Of a stretch of 32,649 nucleotides of DNA, positions 21,848-28,569 are shown piece by piece. Each line of letters starts with the position of its first letter. Position 1 is the stretch's first letter. The notes beneath the pieces were generated by a model. That model was given only the letters and a program-made list of their open reading frames with translations, had not been told where the DNA came from and made no database searches. The stretch is from the IMG/VR virus record IMGVR_UViG_3300012919_000900, positions 1 to 32,649 of that record; one strand, 5' to 3'. Origin of the DNA: a virus. The position numbers and the translations under genes are program-made.

Positions 21848-22515
21848 GTTGTGTAATACCTAAGAATTTCAGTAGTTTTACGATGTGCAAATTCAATCCA
21901 ATCTCTTATATCATTATCTTCGCCTAATAATTTATACAGACAGCAAGCAGCAAACATATCACCTGCACCTAAAACGTTTACATTCTTCAATATATCACTC
22001 TCAGGCATTCTCCAATTAAACCTTTCCTTACCATTAGAAAAAATACTACCAGTTGCACTATGAAGTATCACCCATCCTTTAGTTGCTTCCACTAATCCAT
22101 CAAAGTCATCACAATCCTCATCAGATATAAAAAGATAATCTATCTGAGGTAGAACCTCTTTCATTAGCGGTTTACCTACACATACATCTGCAGTGATTAT
22201 ACCATCAAGAGAAGATATAAATCTAGTGTCAGACATTTCATTTAAGTATAATAAATGATGCACCTTTGAATTATGGATCTTCGGAGTAATTTTTTTAAGA
22301 TTTAATGTGCCTTTACTATATCTTGCTGCTGCCTCAGTATCAATATAGATTAGAGCATGTCCTATATCCATAGGAGACAATCCAATTTTCAAACTGCAAT
22401 CTAATTCTAATAAAGCTTTCCATACATTTGCTATTGACCCAAGAGTTTTCTTTTCAGTCTCTCCCTCAAGTAAAGTATCAATAGTCAAATGACCATAGAG
22501 AGATATATCTTTCAT
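21844..22515 (-). CDS. Short PfkB-family sugar kinase (223 aa)
   Basis: PfkB (ribokinase) family kinases phosphorylate sugars. The C-terminal signature GAGDMFAACCLY (183-194, with D186 the catalytic base) is clear; YGHLTIDTLLEG and LGSIANVWKALLEL correspond to the N-terminal substrate-site region, and ISDEDCDDFDG to the family's N/D-x-x-E segment. At 223 residues it is 60-80 shorter than usual and lacks a clear lid region, so a changed substrate or oligomer is likely. TAATG overlap with the phosphatase gene upstream and ATGA with the fusion downstream. Confidence 0.82.
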   Translation of the reverse strand: MKDISLYGHLTIDTLLEGETEKKTLGSIANVWKALLELDCSLKIGLSPMDIGHALIYIDTEAAARYSKGTLNLKKITPKIHNSKVHHLLYLNEMSDTRFISSLDGIITADVCVGKPLMKEVLPQIDYLFISDEDCDDFDGLVEATKGWVILHSATGSIFSNGKERFNWRMPESDILKNVNVLGAGDMFAACCLYKLLGEDNDIRDWIEFAHRKTTEILRYYTT

Positions 22516-23051
22516 TAGAACTTTTCCTTTATATCTAAATCATAGATTTTATCAACCACCTCCTCATACTTAAGTGAAGGTATCAAGTTAGATGACTCCA
22601 AGTATTCAAACAGGTGCATCAAAACATTATTACCACCATTAACAGGTAAACATTTTGCATTCTCTTTGACAATAGCAGGTGCATTCTGTACACAGATAGG
22701 ATATCCTACCTTTCTCATAATACCTATATCAAATAAATCATCACCTATGAAAGAAGTATCTTCTGCACGACACTGATACTCATTCAATATATCTTCTAAG
22801 TAGTTTGCTTTATCACTATGAAATCCTTCTCCACGATTAGTGATAACATGAAGATTTCTATTCTCAAGTATACTTACATTATATCCATCACCAGTTAAAA
22901 ATACTACATTCACTCCTGATGCACGAAACCTTTTTATCGATGTCCAATCTTTATCACAAAATGTTTTTAATTTTACTTCACCTTCACGATTGTAATATTT
23001 GATACCATCTGTCATGATACCATCAACATCAATAATCAAAAGTTTAATCAT
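22515..23051 (-). CDS. HAD phosphatase, KdsC/YrbI-like
   Basis: KdsC-type HAD phosphatases dephosphorylate 8- or 9-carbon sugar acid phosphates or related sugars. Motifs: I with nucleophile D8 and D10 (IIDVDGIMTDG), II LTGDG (53-57), III K81, and IV GDDLFDIGIM (103-112). The short C0-type cap with tetramer-like layout, and the end QNAPAIVKENAKCLPVNGG, fit KdsC. 178 residues is the family length. With no KdsA synthase in the window, the substrate is probably not Kdo-8-phosphate made here. Coupled to the kinase gene. Confidence 0.9.
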   Translation of the reverse strand: MIKLLIIDVDGIMTDGIKYYNREGEVKLKTFCDKDWTSIKRFRASGVNVVFLTGDGYNVSILENRNLHVITNRGEGFHSDKANYLEDILNEYQCRAEDTSFIGDDLFDIGIMRKVGYPICVQNAPAIVKENAKCLPVNGGNNVLMHLFEYLESSNLIPSLKYEEVVDKIYDLDIKEKF

Positions 23052-23719
23052 GTTTTCTTAAAACAAAAATTTGCTACACCAAGAACACCATAACCAGTTT
23101 CAGTTCTACTTATAGCATCATCTCTATTATAATCAACTTCTGATGTTAATGTCAACCCACACTCTTCAGCAGTCTTAACAATTACCTCTGGACTGATAAA
23201 CTCTCCTACAGCATCTTGCTCAAATTTAATATCCGACGACACTAAAAAATATCCACCAGGTTTTAATATTCTCTTAACTGACTTAAATACACTTGCCCAT
23301 CCATCATTAGTTGTACTAGTAAAATTAAAATGAGTTACAGAACAACTATCTAAAAATACATCAACCGTTTCATCTTCATATCCTTTAAGAAATTCTATAG
23401 CATCTTTCAATACCATGACGACTAAACTTTGGTATGGATGATTTACTCTAGTTAAATCAACACCTACAACATCATATCCTTGATGAGAGATTGCATGAGC
23501 TATAGGACCATCACCAACACCAAGATCAACAACCTTTATCGCAGGTCTTTTTACATCATCAAACATCATTAAACATGATGCCCATTTAACATAACAATCT
23601 TCCTTATACCAAAGAGAATCTGGTCTGTCTCCGTATCTTTTTCTTAAATTATTACTGTCGAGATAATTGTTAAAAGCAATTAAATCTTTATTAGTAATAA
23701 TTTTATTTGTTATACTCAT
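23048..23719 (-). CDS. SAM-dependent class I methyltransferase
   Basis: A Rossmann-fold methyltransferase: motif I VVDLGVGDGPIAHAIS (64-79), then the acidic D88 in VVGVDLTRVNH, VFLDSCSVTHF, and ILKPGGYFLVSSD as the post-motif region. The substrate is not visible; in this operon it may methylate a sugar. ATGA overlaps at both ends. Confidence 0.87.
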   Translation of the reverse strand: MSITNKIITNKDLIAFNNYLDSNNLRKRYGDRPDSLWYKEDCYVKWASCLMMFDDVKRPAIKVVDLGVGDGPIAHAISHQGYDVVGVDLTRVNHPYQSLVVMVLKDAIEFLKGYEDETVDVFLDSCSVTHFNFTSTTNDGWASVFKSVKRILKPGGYFLVSSDIKFEQDAVGEFISPEVIVKTAEECGLTLTSEVDYNRDDAISRTETGYGVLGVANFCFKKT

Positions 23720-24435
23720 TTTTGATATTCAGAATTATCTTTTGCTAGATGTACTATCTTTGGTTCAAAATTACAATGCTGTTTGAATACTTCAGGGAAT
23801 GCATACTCAGGTCCGAACGTATGTACCAATTCTTTTTTATCAAGATAGTATCTGTTAATGTGACTCTCATCATGCCATAGTGCCACGATATCTTTTTCTA
23901 GGTCACGATTAGTTCTTGCCTCTAACTCGTCTATCATATCACACACTTCGGGTGTTCTACCACCCCAGAAACATCCTTGATAATATATCTCAGGATTTTC
24001 TTTTGCATAATCAACATATGCTTCTGACCCTTTAGTTTGGTCGTATGCACCAGGTGGTTTATTATGTGGTTCCATACCAAGAGCATGACATGGATGATGT
24101 ACACCAAACAAAGGTTTGTCTGGAAAGAATTCTTCCTCTGTAATAGTAGTTACGGGAATAGCATCAGCATCAATAAACACAACCCAATCGTTTTTATCAA
24201 TCTCTTTCCTTGCCTTATTGATAATCTCAAACCTCTTGAGAGTAATATAGGGCCAGTTGAGATGCTCTTGATGATAATGAATAAGATTATCAGGTGTGTC
24301 ATTCAATTCACCATCTGTGAATGCAAGTATAGTTTTCTCACTATTAGGTAGAAAATATTTTTCAATATTTTCATAGTATTGTGGCAGATAGTCTAGATAT
24401 TTTCCTGTTCCAATAAACGTAATAGCAACTTTCAT
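23716..24435 (-). CDS. Glycosyltransferase family 6 (ABO/alpha-1,3-Gal(NAc)T type)
   Basis: GT6 enzymes add Gal or GalNAc in alpha-1,3 linkage to a galactose, in ABO transferases one that carries alpha-1,2-fucose. Hallmarks are present: metal site DAD (89-91 in VVFIDADAIPV), YYQGCFWGGR (151-160), and ALWHDESHINRYYLD (186-199) with W187-H188-D189-E190, the family's WHDESH donor-site motif. It retains DxD; many bacterial members have NxN instead (from memory), while phage members resemble animal ones. I chose the ATG at 24435 because it overlaps the GT11 stop (TGATG). 239 residues is the length of the minimal catalytic domain, with no membrane anchor. Confidence 0.92.
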   Translation of the reverse strand: MKVAITFIGTGKYLDYLPQYYENIEKYFLPNSEKTILAFTDGELNDTPDNLIHYHQEHLNWPYITLKRFEIINKARKEIDKNDWVVFIDADAIPVTTITEEEFFPDKPLFGVHHPCHALGMEPHNKPPGAYDQTKGSEAYVDYAKENPEIYYQGCFWGGRTPEVCDMIDELEARTNRDLEKDIVALWHDESHINRYYLDKKELVHTFGPEYAFPEVFKQHCNFEPKIVHLAKDNSEYQK

Positions 24436-25268
24436 CAGATTCTCATCCAACTTTTAGGTGTTATATCACTAGTATCCTTATCTGCATTCTCTGAACCCCT
24501 AAACCAATCTTCTGGTGCAACTACTAATTCACTATCAGATAACCATGCTCCCCACCATGAGAAAGAACTGTTAGCAATGATGTGCCCCTTACACAAAGTC
24601 ATTAAACACAGGTCAACGTAAGCACTATTCTCTTCTGCAACTAAAAATCTATCAGAAGCAAATAACTCCTGCTCGTTACACCAATCAGGATCATCAGAGA
24701 ACACTACAATGGTAGAAGTTCTATCAAACTGCTTAAGTGCTTTCTCATAATATCCTAGATCAAGAGCACTATGATTAGGATTAGTAATATAATCTGTTCT
24801 ACGAATATGTAAAGATACTGGTTCCTGTATTTCTGCCATCATTTCTTTACATGGGATGGATATGTCATCTCTAAACTCAAAGTCTTTCTTCAACTCATCT
24901 CTTATATGCTTGAAATATTTTTCTGTTTGAAAGAACCCTTGTAGGTCAACCCAATCAGGACAGTTATTAAATAAATCTTCGTTAAATGTAAAACTACCTT
25001 CTTGAACTACTGGTCTCTTCTTATCAATATATTGTAAATTTAACTGACTTGTATTAGATAACTTAAATGGTTGTAATAACAAATGCTGTGCAGCACCTTG
25101 ACCCACAGCATGATAGTATTGATGATGGTCTTTCCACTCAGTTGTAGAGTTTGAGGGTGGAAGACAATATTCATATCCTCTATTTCTAGCAATACCTTTT
25201 AATGCTGCGAATTGGAACATCTGATTTCCCAATCTTCCAAGATGTCCAAGAGCATTAAAACCAATCAT
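24435..25268 (-). CDS. Alpha-1,2-fucosyltransferase, GT11
   Basis: GT11 enzymes transfer L-fucose from GDP-fucose in alpha-1,2 linkage, the H-antigen linkage. Motifs: LGRLGNQMFQFAALKGIA (10-27), the GDP-fucose site SLHIRRTDYI (152-161, H-x-R-R-x-D), VVFSDDPDWC, and the C-terminal ANSSFSWWGAWL (232-243). 277 residues is typical. First gene of the 16 kb glycan operon, behind a structured leader; no good ribosome-binding site precedes it. The donor is made by Gmd and Fcl further along the same transcript. GT6 follows directly with TGATG overlap. Confidence 0.94.
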   Translation of the reverse strand: MIGFNALGHLGRLGNQMFQFAALKGIARNRGYEYCLPPSNSTTEWKDHHQYYHAVGQGAAQHLLLQPFKLSNTSQLNLQYIDKKRPVVQEGSFTFNEDLFNNCPDWVDLQGFFQTEKYFKHIRDELKKDFEFRDDISIPCKEMMAEIQEPVSLHIRRTDYITNPNHSALDLGYYEKALKQFDRTSTIVVFSDDPDWCNEQELFASDRFLVAEENSAYVDLCLMTLCKGHIIANSSFSWWGAWLSDSELVVAPEDWFRGSENADKDTSDITPKSWMRI

Positions 25269-25498
25269 TATCTAATTTAATTTTTAATATTTAGGGTGGG
25301 AGGTAGGATTAAATGTAATACCTACAAGTGAGGGGCATTGCTACATTGAGTAGATTTTTACCGCACTGTATATGTCCCGATTGGTAAATCGATTCTGGAG
25401 ACTCCTCCAGCGGCCACCACGCCTGACACATCACCTTAACCAGCCTTATGCCAGCAAGTTTATTCAGTCACTCCCGTGTTGGGTTCGTCAACTCAACA
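25269..25498 (-). promoter_or_regulatory. Structured 5' leader of the glycan operon (candidate RNA element)
   Basis: About 230 bases without a convincing gene. Most of it is GC-richer than the flanking AT-rich DNA. Three hairpins are visible: GTTGAGTT/AACCCAAC with one mismatch at its very 5' end (25478-25497), a perfect 6-bp CTGGAG/CTCCAG stem (25395-25410) and a perfect CGATT/AATCG stem (25378-25391). A weaker GTAGG/CCTAC pair lies near 25303-25325. A sigma70-type promoter would start RNA at its edge. Regulatory RNAs such as the wcaG motif are known in cyanophages near sugar genes, but I cannot match it by eye. Confidence 0.5.
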
Positions 25499-25503
25499 AA
25501 TAT

Positions 25504-25532
25504 ATTATTGCATTAAAAAAGGGGTATGTCAA
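25504..25532 (-). promoter_or_regulatory. Sigma70-type promoter for the glycan operon
   Basis: Minus strand perfect TTGACA, 17-base spacer, AATAAT. The -35 lies in the loop of the upstream terminator. Expected start near 25497, exactly where the first leader hairpin begins. Confidence 0.65.
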
Positions 25533-25541
25533 CCCCCTTTT
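25515..25541 (-). terminator. Intrinsic terminator after the 89-residue gene
   Basis: Minus strand AAAAGGGGG stem with an A/T-rich base, loop containing TTGACA, then CCCC and six T. The structure is almost symmetric and could also stop rightward transcription. Confidence 0.85.
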
Positions 25542-25563
25542 ACATATTTGATGAAATCAAAAC

Positions 25564-25833
25564 TTAGAAATCTAAATGATGATTGTCCTGCCCTGTCTCC
25601 TCATCATAATGAACTGGCATTTCATTAGCAAATGCAGGAACACTAGTCATCCAATCAATCAACTTATCAACTCTTTCTCCACCACCACCGCCACCAGATG
25701 CCCTTGCATCACACTTAGCAGCAATTTCTTTAACTGCTTTTTCAAGTGCTTGAAGTCTTGCTTCTACTTCTACATCATACTTTGACATTGATGCTCCGCT
25801 TGCTGATTTTCCTGCTGTACCTTTAAATGCCAT
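25564..25833 (-). CDS. Small coiled-coil protein with Gly linker (89 aa)
   Basis: A Ser/Gly/Ala-rich start, then a helical coiled-coil-like region (DVEVEARLQALEKAVKEIAA), a poly-Gly linker (SGGGGGGE) and an acidic C-terminal part ending HHLDF. Soluble, no catalytic motif. The stop is 22 bases before a strong terminator, so it ends the small-gene unit. Not recognised. Confidence 0.8.
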   Translation of the reverse strand: MAFKGTAGKSASGASMSKYDVEVEARLQALEKAVKEIAAKCDARASGGGGGGERVDKLIDWMTSVPAFANEMPVHYDEETGQDNHHLDF

Positions 25834-25860
25834 GATCTTATTTTTATCTAATGTTATTTA

Positions 25861-26013
25861 TTAAAATGAGTGATAGTGTGTATCTATATCACCATGTTCT
25901 ATATTGTCTATACTTTCTATGTGACCATGATCAATATCAATGTGCCATTTCTTTTCAAGTGCAGTCGCAATTCTTTCAAGTGCTGATGCGATTCTGGTAA
26001 ACTCCTCACTCAT
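25861..26013 (-). CDS. Small His/Asp-rich protein (50 aa)
   Basis: A helical start (MSEEFTRIASALERIATALE) followed by a tail in which His alternates with Asp, Glu and Ile (HIDIDHGHIESIDNIEHGDI), a pattern that could bind metal. I chose the ATG at 26013, overlapping the preceding gene by eight bases; a longer reading has no support. Not recognised. Confidence 0.6.
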   Translation of the reverse strand: MSEEFTRIASALERIATALEKKWHIDIDHGHIESIDNIEHGDIDTHYHSF

Positions 26014-26239
26014 AATAATCACCTTTACTATAAGCAGGAACACCATCTGGATCTAACCATTTGGTGTACTCAAAGTCTTCCATAGCAGTGGTCAACTGCA
26101 TACCATTATCACAAAGATACATGTCCTTGTATCTTCTAGTGTAACTATCCATCTTTTGAATGCGAAAGTCTGGTTTACCATTATCTAGAGTTCCAGACTC
26201 AACATAACGATAAGGAAATCTGTCAAGAAGAACGTTCAT
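26006..26239 (-). CDS. Hypothetical protein (77 aa)
   Basis: A soluble 77-residue protein rich in Tyr, Asp and Arg (RFPYRYVESGTLDNGKPDFR and MDSYTRRYKDMYLCDNG). Its ATG overlaps by one base with no gap the stop of the 70-residue gene. No family recognised; the aromatic/charged pattern is common in phage early proteins. Confidence 0.75.
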   Translation of the reverse strand: MNVLLDRFPYRYVESGTLDNGKPDFRIQKMDSYTRRYKDMYLCDNGMQLTTAMEDFEYTKWLDPDGVPAYSKGDYYE

Positions 26240-26452
26240 TTAAGTTAAGACCCCTAAGTCTTCTGCTATTACATCCATTAGTATATCATAATCCTCCAGT
26301 GGTTCGCCAGTAAATACCACAATTTCTTCCCTTTCGTAATATTTCTTAACCTTTTTATACAGTTTGGGGTTTTTTACATCAAGATATATTTCTTTTTTTA
26401 CTGCTGACTCTAATGTTCTGAGATCTTTCTTAAACTTTGAAGTAAGCGTCAT
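26240..26452 (-). CDS. Hypothetical protein, first gene of an early unit (70 aa)
   Basis: A strongly charged, helical protein: Lys-rich first half (FKKDLRTLESAVKKEIYLDV, KLYKKVKKYYEREE) and acidic C-terminal half (EPLEDYDILMDVIAEDLG). It is the first gene behind the promoter at 26475-26503, so probably expressed early, when T4-like phages make host take-over proteins. Function unknown. Confidence 0.78.
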   Translation of the reverse strand: MTLTSKFKKDLRTLESAVKKEIYLDVKNPKLYKKVKKYYEREEIVVFTGEPLEDYDILMDVIAEDLGVLT

Positions 26453-26474
26453 TGCTTTTTATGGTGACGGTAAG

Positions 26475-26503
26475 AGTATAAAGGATTAATTAAAACATGT
26501 CAA
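26475..26503 (-). promoter_or_regulatory. Sigma70-type promoter for the 26452-25564 unit
   Basis: Minus strand perfect TTGACA, 17-base spacer, TATACT. It overlaps the last codons of the Phd-like gene and lies 22 bases upstream of the ATG at 26452. Confidence 0.78.
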
Positions 26504-26667
26504 GTTTCGGCACTGCCTCCCTCAGTATGAAGACGAACGTACTCATCAGATGGAACTAATACTGCTTGTATTTGTCCATCTGTGACCGCAATCTTTTCTC
26601 CTTGTTCAACTCTTTTAATAATACTATCAGAATTTTTTACGTATTCTTCTATAGTAATAGTTTTCAT
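26500..26667 (-). CDS. Phd/YefM antitoxin-like protein (55 aa)
   Basis: MKTITIEEYVKNSDSIIKRV and EQGEKIAVTDGQIQAVLVPS resemble the N-terminal DNA-binding fold of Phd/YefM antitoxins (a beta strand, helix, and the typical xVLVPxxEY end, here PSDEYVRL). It has only a very short C-terminal tail and no neighbouring toxin gene, so it may be a solitary regulator. The ATG overlaps the talC stop (ATGA). The family call is moderate because the protein is short. Confidence 0.65.
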   Translation of the reverse strand: MKTITIEEYVKNSDSIIKRVEQGEKIAVTDGQIQAVLVPSDEYVRLHTEGGSAET

Positions 26668-27311
26668 TCGTTTAGGGTTGCTGCGTGATCTTTGTCAAAC
26701 TGTTCTAAACCTTTATCGGTAAGAACATGTTGATACATTTTATGAAATACTGCTGTTGGCATGGTAACAATATCTGCACCATACTCAAAAGCTCTACCAA
26801 CATCTCTCACTCCTCGAAGAGATGCTGCTAGAACTTCAGTAGTAACATCATGCCTTTGGAAAACGTTTGCAATATCTTTTACTAGGCACAACCCACCAAA
26901 TGAATTGTCATCAACTCTACCTACGAATGGTGATACATATGCAGCACCTGCTTTTGCAGCAAGGATTGCTTGTGCTTGAGAAAATATAAGTGTTACGTTG
27001 ACTTTTATATTATTTTCTGATAACTCTCTACATGCAGTAAGTCCATCTGGTGTACATGGGACTTTAATTGTAGCAACCTTACCAAATTTTTTGTGTAATC
27101 TTTTGCCCTCGGAAATCATATTAAGATCATTTCCAACGACCTCCATGCTTATGTCACGGAGTCCTAAGTCTTTTACTTCTTGGTAAACTTCTTCTGGATT
27201 TCTACCACTCTTTCTAATTAATGTAGGATTAGTTGTAAGACCATCGACAAGTCCAGTTTTGAATCCTTTTGCAATTTCAGATACTTCAGCAGTGTCTAAA
27301 AAGATTTTCAT
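26664..27311 (-). CDS. talC: Transaldolase of the TalC type
   Basis: TalC is the short transaldolase/fructose-6-phosphate-aldolase-like enzyme common in cyanophages; with host enzymes it drives the pentose phosphate pathway toward NADPH and ribose-5-phosphate for nucleotides. Motifs: MKIFLDTAEVSEI, GLTTNPTLIRKSG, the Schiff-base Lys K83 in ATIKVPCTPDGL, VNVTLIFSQAQAILAAKAGA, SPFVGRVDD and the end region DIVTMPTAVFHKM. 215 residues is normal. A short gap of 28 bases separates it from the preceding membrane protein gene. Confidence 0.96.
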   Translation of the reverse strand: MKIFLDTAEVSEIAKGFKTGLVDGLTTNPTLIRKSGRNPEEVYQEVKDLGLRDISMEVVGNDLNMISEGKRLHKKFGKVATIKVPCTPDGLTACRELSENNIKVNVTLIFSQAQAILAAKAGAAYVSPFVGRVDDNSFGGLCLVKDIANVFQRHDVTTEVLAASLRGVRDVGRAFEYGADIVTMPTAVFHKMYQHVLTDKGLEQFDKDHAATLNE

Positions 27312-27339
27312 GATAATTGATTTGTATGAATTATATAGG

Positions 27340-27612
27340 CTACCCCTGCCACACAGCGTTAGGCATTTGCGAGGCAGGTGTCCGTAACATAAATGATACT
27401 ACAAAATACAATAAAAACCAAGTGATGTTAAACAATAAGTTTTGATTCCAAAAAAATCTTCTAACCCTAACTGCTGTTGCAATATCTGTTTCAGAAAAAT
27501 TATCTCTAAATTTTGCAACTCTCTCTACAATAAAAGCAACAACCAAACAGATAAACAATGGTATAAACCAAAAGTCTAGAAAGTTCATAATGAATAATAA
27601 AAATTCTTTCAT
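27340..27612 (-). CDS. Two-span membrane protein (90 aa)
   Basis: Two hydrophobic segments (FWFIPLFICLVVAFIV and LFNITWFLLYFVVSFML) separated by a charged loop (RVAKFRDNFSETDIATAVRV). Soluble ends are short. ATGA-type overlap with the 115-residue gene upstream. Not recognised. Confidence 0.78.
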   Translation of the reverse strand: MKEFLLFIMNFLDFWFIPLFICLVVAFIVERVAKFRDNFSETDIATAVRVRRFFWNQNLLFNITWFLLYFVVSFMLRTPASQMPNAVWQG

Positions 27613-27956
27613 TTTTTTAGTAGTGCTGGCACATCACCATCATCGTCATCATCATCTATAGAATCTTCCAACTTTGATTGCAATTCATTTATTCTTTCTT
27701 GCAATTTATTATATTCATCTATATCACATGACTTAGTTCCAAAATTAACCACCATTAATTCATCACCCTGTTTTACATCTCTCATCTCAGGATGAATAGA
27801 TTTTGTAACTGTTCTTTTATTTTCACTAAATCTAAAATCTGTAAAGGAATTACTATCATTGCTGAACAAATTCCACCCTTGAGATATGGTTTTAATTGCC
27901 CAAAAGAGTAATCCAAACCAAATGATAAGAAATAGCGTATTGGTAACAGGGTTCAT
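27609..27956 (-). CDS. Membrane-anchored protein with acidic C-terminus (115 aa)
   Basis: An N-terminal membrane segment (TLFLIIWFGLLFWAIKTI), a polar middle part (FTDFRFSENKRTVTKSIHPE) and a coiled-coil-like C-terminal stretch (NKLQERINELQSKLEDSI) ending with an Asp run (DDDDDDGD). Overlaps both neighbours (ATGA). Not recognised. Confidence 0.78.
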   Translation of the reverse strand: MNPVTNTLFLIIWFGLLFWAIKTISQGWNLFSNDSNSFTDFRFSENKRTVTKSIHPEMRDVKQGDELMVVNFGTKSCDIDEYNKLQERINELQSKLEDSIDDDDDDGDVPALLKK

Positions 27957-28276
27957 AACCTTGGTATCTTATTAAGAACAGGTGCTAAATCGTTTTCTAC
28001 GATTTGAGTTGTTCTATCTGCTATTTTATCTATAATATTTACATCTAGTCCTACAAAAGGTGGAATAACTCCAAGAATACGAAGTAATCCATCAAGAAAT
28101 AATGCAAGTGCGGTAAACCCTAATATCATACTGATAACAGTTGCCTCACGATTATGCTTCTCCATAGAAAGTCTATCGATTTCTCGTGCCTCTTCTACGG
28201 CAGCAGCAACCATCGCATCCACCTCTGCTTTGGTGTAACAGATACTCTTGATTTTATCTTCTGTCATTGTTGGCAT
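27953..28276 (-). CDS. Membrane protein with Ala/Glu-rich helix (107 aa)
   Basis: A helical N-terminal part (KAEVDAMVAAAVEEAREIDR), then a hydrophobic segment (VISMILGFTALALFLDGLLR) and an amphipathic C-terminus. It is the first gene of a three-gene membrane set, with an exact late promoter box 37 bases upstream of its ATG. Not recognised. Confidence 0.78.
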   Translation of the reverse strand: MPTMTEDKIKSICYTKAEVDAMVAAAVEEAREIDRLSMEKHNREATVISMILGFTALALFLDGLLRILGVIPPFVGLDVNIIDKIADRTTQIVENDLAPVLNKIPRL

Positions 28277-28312
28277 AGATATGCTTCTATTATAGCAGGT
28301 GCGTCAAGTGAT

Positions 28313-28320
28313 TATTTATA
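28313..28320 (-). promoter_or_regulatory. T4-type late promoter box TATAAATA
   Basis: Exact TATAAATA on the minus strand, 37 bases upstream of the ATG at 28276, in a gene-free gap of 52 bases. Confidence 0.6.
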
Positions 28321-28328
28321 ACAATATA

Positions 28329-28490
28329 CTACATCATTTCCCTTATATGTGTGGAGGGTCTTTCCCCCATCTTTGCTTTCTTGTCCCTATCTAGTTGATA
28401 TAATTTTGACATCATCTCTTGTTTTTTTTCAATATCACTCAACTTCTTATGGACTTCCTTGAGTTCTGACTCAATAGAGTGGTCTGTCAT
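28329..28490 (-). CDS. Small charged helical protein (53 aa)
   Basis: 53 residues, strongly charged and probably one long helix or coiled coil (ESELKEVHKKLSDIEKKQEM, then KLYQLDRDKKAKMGERP). No membrane segment. An AGGAGG lies about 25 bases before the ATG, farther than usual. Not recognised. Confidence 0.6.
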   Translation of the reverse strand: MTDHSIESELKEVHKKLSDIEKKQEMMSKLYQLDRDKKAKMGERPSTHIREMM

Positions 28491-28519
28491 CTGGTTTTAA
28501 AATGCTTCTCCTAAACCTC

Positions 28520-28542
28520 CTTGTCTAAAGCTACACGACAAG
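28520..28542 (-). promoter_or_regulatory. Hairpin in the leader of the 53-residue gene
   Basis: Inverted repeat CTTGTC / GACAAG with an 11-base loop on the minus strand, 30-52 bases upstream of the ATG at 28490 and just before an AGGAGG. Confidence 0.35.
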
Positions 28543-28561
28543 TTGTTGATTTAAGTATTAT

Positions 28562-28569
28562 TATTTATC
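28562..28569 (-). promoter_or_regulatory. Late-promoter-like box GATAAATA
   Basis: GATAAATA on the minus strand, one mismatch to the T4 late octamer, 72 bases upstream of the ATG at 28490 and overlapping the end of the preceding gene. Confidence 0.4.

Noticed and set aside
25330-25470. Short open frames in the glycan leader, including one starting LNKLAGIRLVKVM
   Set aside because: No start codon with a ribosome-binding site, all frames are cut by stops, and hairpins better explain the region. A decayed gene cannot be fully excluded.
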